Source: Planococcus citri (taxonomy: Eukaryota > Arthropoda > Insecta > Hemiptera > Pseudococcidae). From it: 64,000 nt of DNA. Numbering within the stretch: position 1 is the stretch's first letter; each line of letters starts with the position of its first letter. The notes beneath the pieces were generated by a model. It made no database searches. It worked only from the letters and a program-made list of their open reading frames with translations, and was not told the DNA's origin. Where the stretch lies: the NCBI RefSeq assembly GCF_950023065.1, contig NC_088678.1:36012580-36076579 (forward strand), written 5' to 3'. Below are positions 60,609 through 64,000 of this stretch, piece by piece. A program made the translations under genes and the position numbers.

Positions 60609-61181
60609 CTAATCGAAATCTAAGTCAGGAAATAGCCATTGTAGGAAAGGAACAACTATTTATTAATTAATAAACATAAACAATTGTCAGGTAAAATAAA
60701 ACATCAAAAGAGTAGAAGTATGCAAATTATTGATCTAAGTAAATATTGAAAATCAATCAATCAAGCAATTGAAGTTGTCAGGCCCGGAGTTCTGGCTTGG
60801 CTGGAACTTGGATGGATGATAAACGATCTGTAATAAAAATAATCACCTTTGAGTACACACACATATGTACTACTCATCAATCATGCAAGGCTCGTCAATA
60901 ATCATAATCAGCCTCAATAAATTCTAAAAGATCTCCATCTCAGGCCATGATGTTTCAGCCACAAACCAACTGAGGAAACCCTTCGGACCATGAGTGTCAA
61001 AAGTTGACCTGTGGTTCCATGGTTAACCCATCAGTGTCAAAATAAGCTATAGACCAACTGTGGTGACGCTTCAGACCCCCGGCAACCCATGGTTCACCCA
61101 GAGATGGAACGATTACTGATTATAATCCATTATTACGGTCTGATTAAAATAATCGGACAGCATCGATTAATTGGCCGATTA

Positions 61182-61901
61182 CGAGGGATAGTCGGAAAGT
61201 AAGTTTCACATGGCTGGAAAAGTATGAATGCGTGGACATTTTTTGACCAAAATTGGAGGAAGTATAGCTCAAACATTCAACCAGATCTGACAAAATTCAT
61301 TCTGCATTTGGGTGAATTGTTTGTATTTTACAGCGTGATTAGTAGAGTGCTGATAAAAAACATCCGTCCAAATGTAGTATTTAGCAAAAAAAAATTTTTT
61401 TCAGTTGTAATAATTATGAGTAAAATTCATCAAGAATTACTCAAAAGATATCATACTAATGTTTTTTCAAGTTGATACGTTATTTGGCGCTGTAAATTGT
61501 TCATGTGATGGTTGCAAAATTTCTGGTGCTGAGTGACTTTCGACAATGCCGACATTCAGCAGATTATCACTGAACAATCTACTCATTTGGATTTTGATTG
61601 AACCAAAATAATGTTACTATGTTATGTCTTAAGTGGTTCTCAATCAATTTTCCAGTGAATTTTTCTTTTGTTAGCTTGGAAAATTAATTTTTTCTAAAAT
61701 ATAATTTTTGGACGGATGTTTTTTATCAGCACTCTACTAATCACGCTGTAAAATACGAACAATGCACCCAAATGCAGAATAAATTTTGTCAGATCTGGTT
61801 GAATGTTTGAACTATGTATATTTCCTCCAATTTTGGTCAAAAAATGTTCACGCGTTCATACTTTTTCAGCCATGTGAAACTTACTTTCCGACTATCCCTC
61901 G
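61182..61901. mobile_element. mariner-like MITE, 720 bp, ~194-bp inverted repeats
   Basis: The ends start CGAGGGATAGTCGGAAAGTA and are flanked by TA on both sides (61180-61181 and 61902-61903). The inverted arms run to about 61375 and from 61709 with few mismatches. The CGAGGG...GAAAGTAAG terminus and TA duplication are typical of mariner elements. The ~330-bp centre has no transposase. It sits inside the hAT-like element and is therefore younger. Confidence 0.87.
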
Positions 61902-61913
61902 TAGTTGGATCTT

Positions 61914-62357
61914 CATTGTTGTGGTTCCGTGTCCTTTACAAGACATTGGAAATCGCATTTTTGTGGTACCCTAACAGGGTGAGGCGAATGCCTATTGCCA
62001 CTGCGATTATTCTGGGGAATCGACGTTGTTTTGAGCTTTCACATAGTAGTTTTCTGTTGCTTTCTATGCTATCTAAGTACAAAGTAGCTCATACATCACT
62101 AGCCAGGTTTTTACAACCCTGAGTTCCGTAATCACCGCTACCTATAGTTGCTCAACCAGTTACAGCTTTTTGATACTGGCAACAGATTGCATGCATTTCT
62201 GTTGCCTCTGCTGTTCTGGTGTTCGGAGCTTAACATGTAATAGATGTTAAATGCACTACAATGTATACATTACACATTAACGCCTGCGTCTCTAGCGGGA
62301 TTTGAACCCACGACCCTTGTTCAGAAAGCTGTGGCTTAACCCACTATGCCACCGAGT
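61914..62357 (-). mobile_element. tRNA-derived SINE-like retroposon
   Basis: The 13-bp direct repeat GTAGTTGGATCTT flanks it at 61901-61913 and 62358-62370, as expected for target-primed retroposition. The minus strand begins at the 62357 side with a tRNA-like head: A-box TGGCATAGTGGG, a GGC/GCC D-stem, and B-box GGGTTCAAATCCC in a 5-bp T arm with a 7-nt loop. About 350 bp of unrelated body follows. No clear poly-A tail is visible at its 3' end, so the SINE call is probable rather than certain. Confidence 0.72.
62281..62357 (-). other. tRNA-like head of the SINE-like element
   Basis: Minus-strand tRNA-like segment with intact A and B boxes and T arm. The acceptor stem does not close and the anticodon arm is poor, so it is a pol III promoter relic, not a working tRNA gene. 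Confidence 0.6.
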
Positions 62358-63195
62358 GTAGTTGGATCTTAGCGCTACCTATATTGTACTAATATTTCAG
62401 GCTTTTCCATTGGTCAATGGTTAAGTTGCAACGGGTCAAGGTAGGGTACCAATCGTTCCTCATGACAATGTCATGATTTGCTGTGTTTATTTTGGTAGTT
62501 GATTAATCGATTATGCCCAATTATTTTTTGATGTAGCATTGATTATAATTGGTTCCATCTCTGGGTTCACCCATTTGTGGGGACACCTTGGACCCGAGTG
62601 ACCCGTGGTTTGTCCATCAGTGTCCGCTTAACAGATTAATCCACACGACTCGCCAGCAAAATATAAATTATACACGTAATAAAATAAATCGCTGACCTAA
62701 TCAAAAACGTATATTGGTGCTTTGCATACATGCTGCACCAAGATATGTACCATGCAAACAATTGATCCAAGACCTATCTATTAAGTATTCATGTATCAGT
62801 AGGGCTGTATCAGTGTACTCAGTAAGATAACTTACGTATTCACATAATAATTTGGTATCATATTTGTCAATAAAGCATCACTGGAGCAGGTATATCTTAG
62901 GCAACCAGGGAAAGAAACAGCAACTAGCACAGACACTTTACTCACAGCACAAACTTATAACAACTGAGATCTCCGTGCTCAGCCAAACTCTTTGCTGGTA
63001 CATTTTTACTCACTATGCTTGAGAACATCCACCTGTCACCCATGGTCACTAAGATTAGCCCTCTAATTAAGCAACTCGATGCAGTTGCAATATATGTGTA
63101 TTTATGCATAGTAAAAATATATAGCAACCACATGGTCACTAGCTCTGCGAGCCAACACCCTACGAGGTGTCAAAAATGCCAAACACACCAAGACG

Positions 63196-64000
63196 ACGTA
63201 CATAGCGTGAGAATAGGCCAGAAAAAATTGAAATAAAAACAACTTTTTACACAGTAGATACAGCATAATGTAGTCCGCTCAAAAATTGAAAAAAATGGTT
63301 CGAAAATTTGCTCAACAGAAGAAGTTATTTAGGTATTACTTTTTAATTGGGATTTTTATCTCCCACCTCATGTACCTACTCGATTGTTTATTTATTGACA
63401 CCACCTCTGCAGACTCTTTGAGAGATTTCAATGTTACGTTTAGTAAGTGCCTTAACAGTTAATAGACCAAATCTGATTAATTTTTGATGAATTAGGTACC
63501 TACCCACTAATTAGGCGATTGCTTTAAATGTTTCTAGAATCCCCACAAACAAAATTGAGTATACGTAGGTAAAATTCAAACTTCAATGGAGTTTTTTTCC
63601 TCGTCACGTCGTCGTCAGTCATTGAAAAACTATGATGGAAAATTTTGGCGCGACGAAGCCTTTTCACAAGTAACTATCCAAACAGCATTACGAATCCTAC
63701 CCATTCTCCTCCTCGTTCCTGTCCATCTTCAATGGTAAAAACTACCCACTTGTGAAATACAACTGACTGTACGCTGTACGCGAACTCGGCCATTTACCAA
63801 ATACGAGTACCACGTACCTGGTACCAACCTTAATCAGATGACAATTTGATCTCATCCTTGGGCCACTTAAAAGGTCTCACAATTTTACGACCATCGAACG
63901 ATTGAACCCTTAAAATAACCCTTTAGCGTTATACCGAGGTGCACGATAACATCATGCTCGCTTCGTGCTCGTCGCTTATACAATATATACGTTCGGTGTA
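63196..64000 (+). other. Window end, no gene seen
   Basis: AT-rich then more balanced sequence. I see no exon, RNA gene or delimited element. Confidence 0.45.

Larger units (their letters stand above)
61099..62563. mobile_element. hAT-like non-autonomous element, interrupted by two later insertions
   Basis: The ends are CAGAGATGGAAC and its inverse, flanked by the 8-bp direct repeat GGTTCACC at 61091-61098 and 62564-62571. CAGAG matches the canonical hAT terminus. Copy 1 of the host repeat has the uninterrupted site (TGGTTCACCCATCAGTG near 5617). Subtracting 61182-61901 and the SINE-like 61914-62357 leaves only ~0.3 kb of hAT sequence rich in TAATCGATTA words, with no transposase. Confidence 0.88.
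60609..63195 (+). repeat. Dispersed ~1.13 kb repeat, copy 2 (with nested insertions)
   Basis: Collinear with 4277-6600 from CTAATCGAAATCTAAGTCAG to the AACCACATGGTCACTAGCT / AGGTGTCAA right end. It lacks both insertions found in copy 1 and instead contains a hAT-like element (61099-62563), itself interrupted twice. Without these, about 1.12 kb remains. Small duplications of CCATCAGTGTC-type words occur inside. The element class is unknown. Confidence 0.8.

Noticed and set aside
62281..62357. Functional tRNA gene on the minus strand
   Set aside because: The T arm is good, but the acceptor and anticodon arms fail, and a 13-bp target duplication shows it is part of a retroposon.
63411..63441. 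Possible 30-bp micro-exon between CTGCAG and GTAAGT
   Set aside because: Too short to support by eye, and its translation does not continue Ig4.

Overview
This window is animal nuclear DNA, most likely from an insect. It is AT-rich, made mostly of introns and repeats, and has only one recognisable host gene. The gene belongs to the Sidestep family (arthropod immunoglobulin-superfamily receptors for Beaten-path proteins). Frequent short GTAGGTACCTAC-like and TACTCGTA-like words remind me of sternorrhynchan Hemiptera such as mealybugs or scale insects, but that placement is a low-confidence inference.

Host gene. Seven plus-strand exons between 2471 and 41142 join in frame with consensus AG/GT splice sites and encode about 358 residues: three complete Ig-like domains and the first half of a fourth. 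The signal-peptide exon should lie before position 1. The rest of Ig4, any further Ig and fibronectin domains and the membrane segment should lie after the last exon, most likely beyond 64000. Introns range from 173 bp to 18.5 kb. Every intron at a domain border is phase 1; introns inside domains are phase 2, 1, 0 and 0. From 41143 to 64000 I find no further exon, so I read this as one very large intron, or its start.

Mobile DNA in the introns. The only element with long intact coding sequence is a head-to-head pair of 5'-truncated Penelope-like retroelements (48173-51051) whose two arms are almost identical. Both carry reverse transcriptase motifs A to C and a GIY-YIG endonuclease, and both 3' regions hold a hammerhead-ribozyme-like motif. 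Non-coding elements can be delimited by inverted repeats and target duplications: hAT-like MITEs at 4545-5470, 7038-7289 and 61099-62563, a MITE at 6114-6395, a mariner-like MITE at 61182-61901, a tRNA-derived SINE-like insertion at 61914-62357, a 1.2 kb inverted-repeat element at 14917-16098, a 2.2 kb foldback element carrying inverted 131-bp satellite arrays (22870-25041), a 1.1 kb inverted-repeat element with tRNA-like promoter boxes (45309-46449), and small MITEs at 31331-31588 and 40470-40608. Two copies of a dispersed ~1.13 kb repeat (4277-6600 and 60609-63195) carry different later insertions, so each supplies the empty site for the other's insertions.

The rest is AT-rich intron with degenerate minisatellite-like tracts, palindromic repeat arrays (30.0-30.6 kb, 35.5-36.5 kb), a dispersed ~260-bp repeat family and a tandem array at 54.9-55.35 kb. 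I see no rRNA gene, CRISPR array, functional tRNA gene or bacterial-type operon. I did not find a new biological system. The most unusual objects are the Penelope palindrome with its ribozyme-like motif and the foldback element with its internal satellite.
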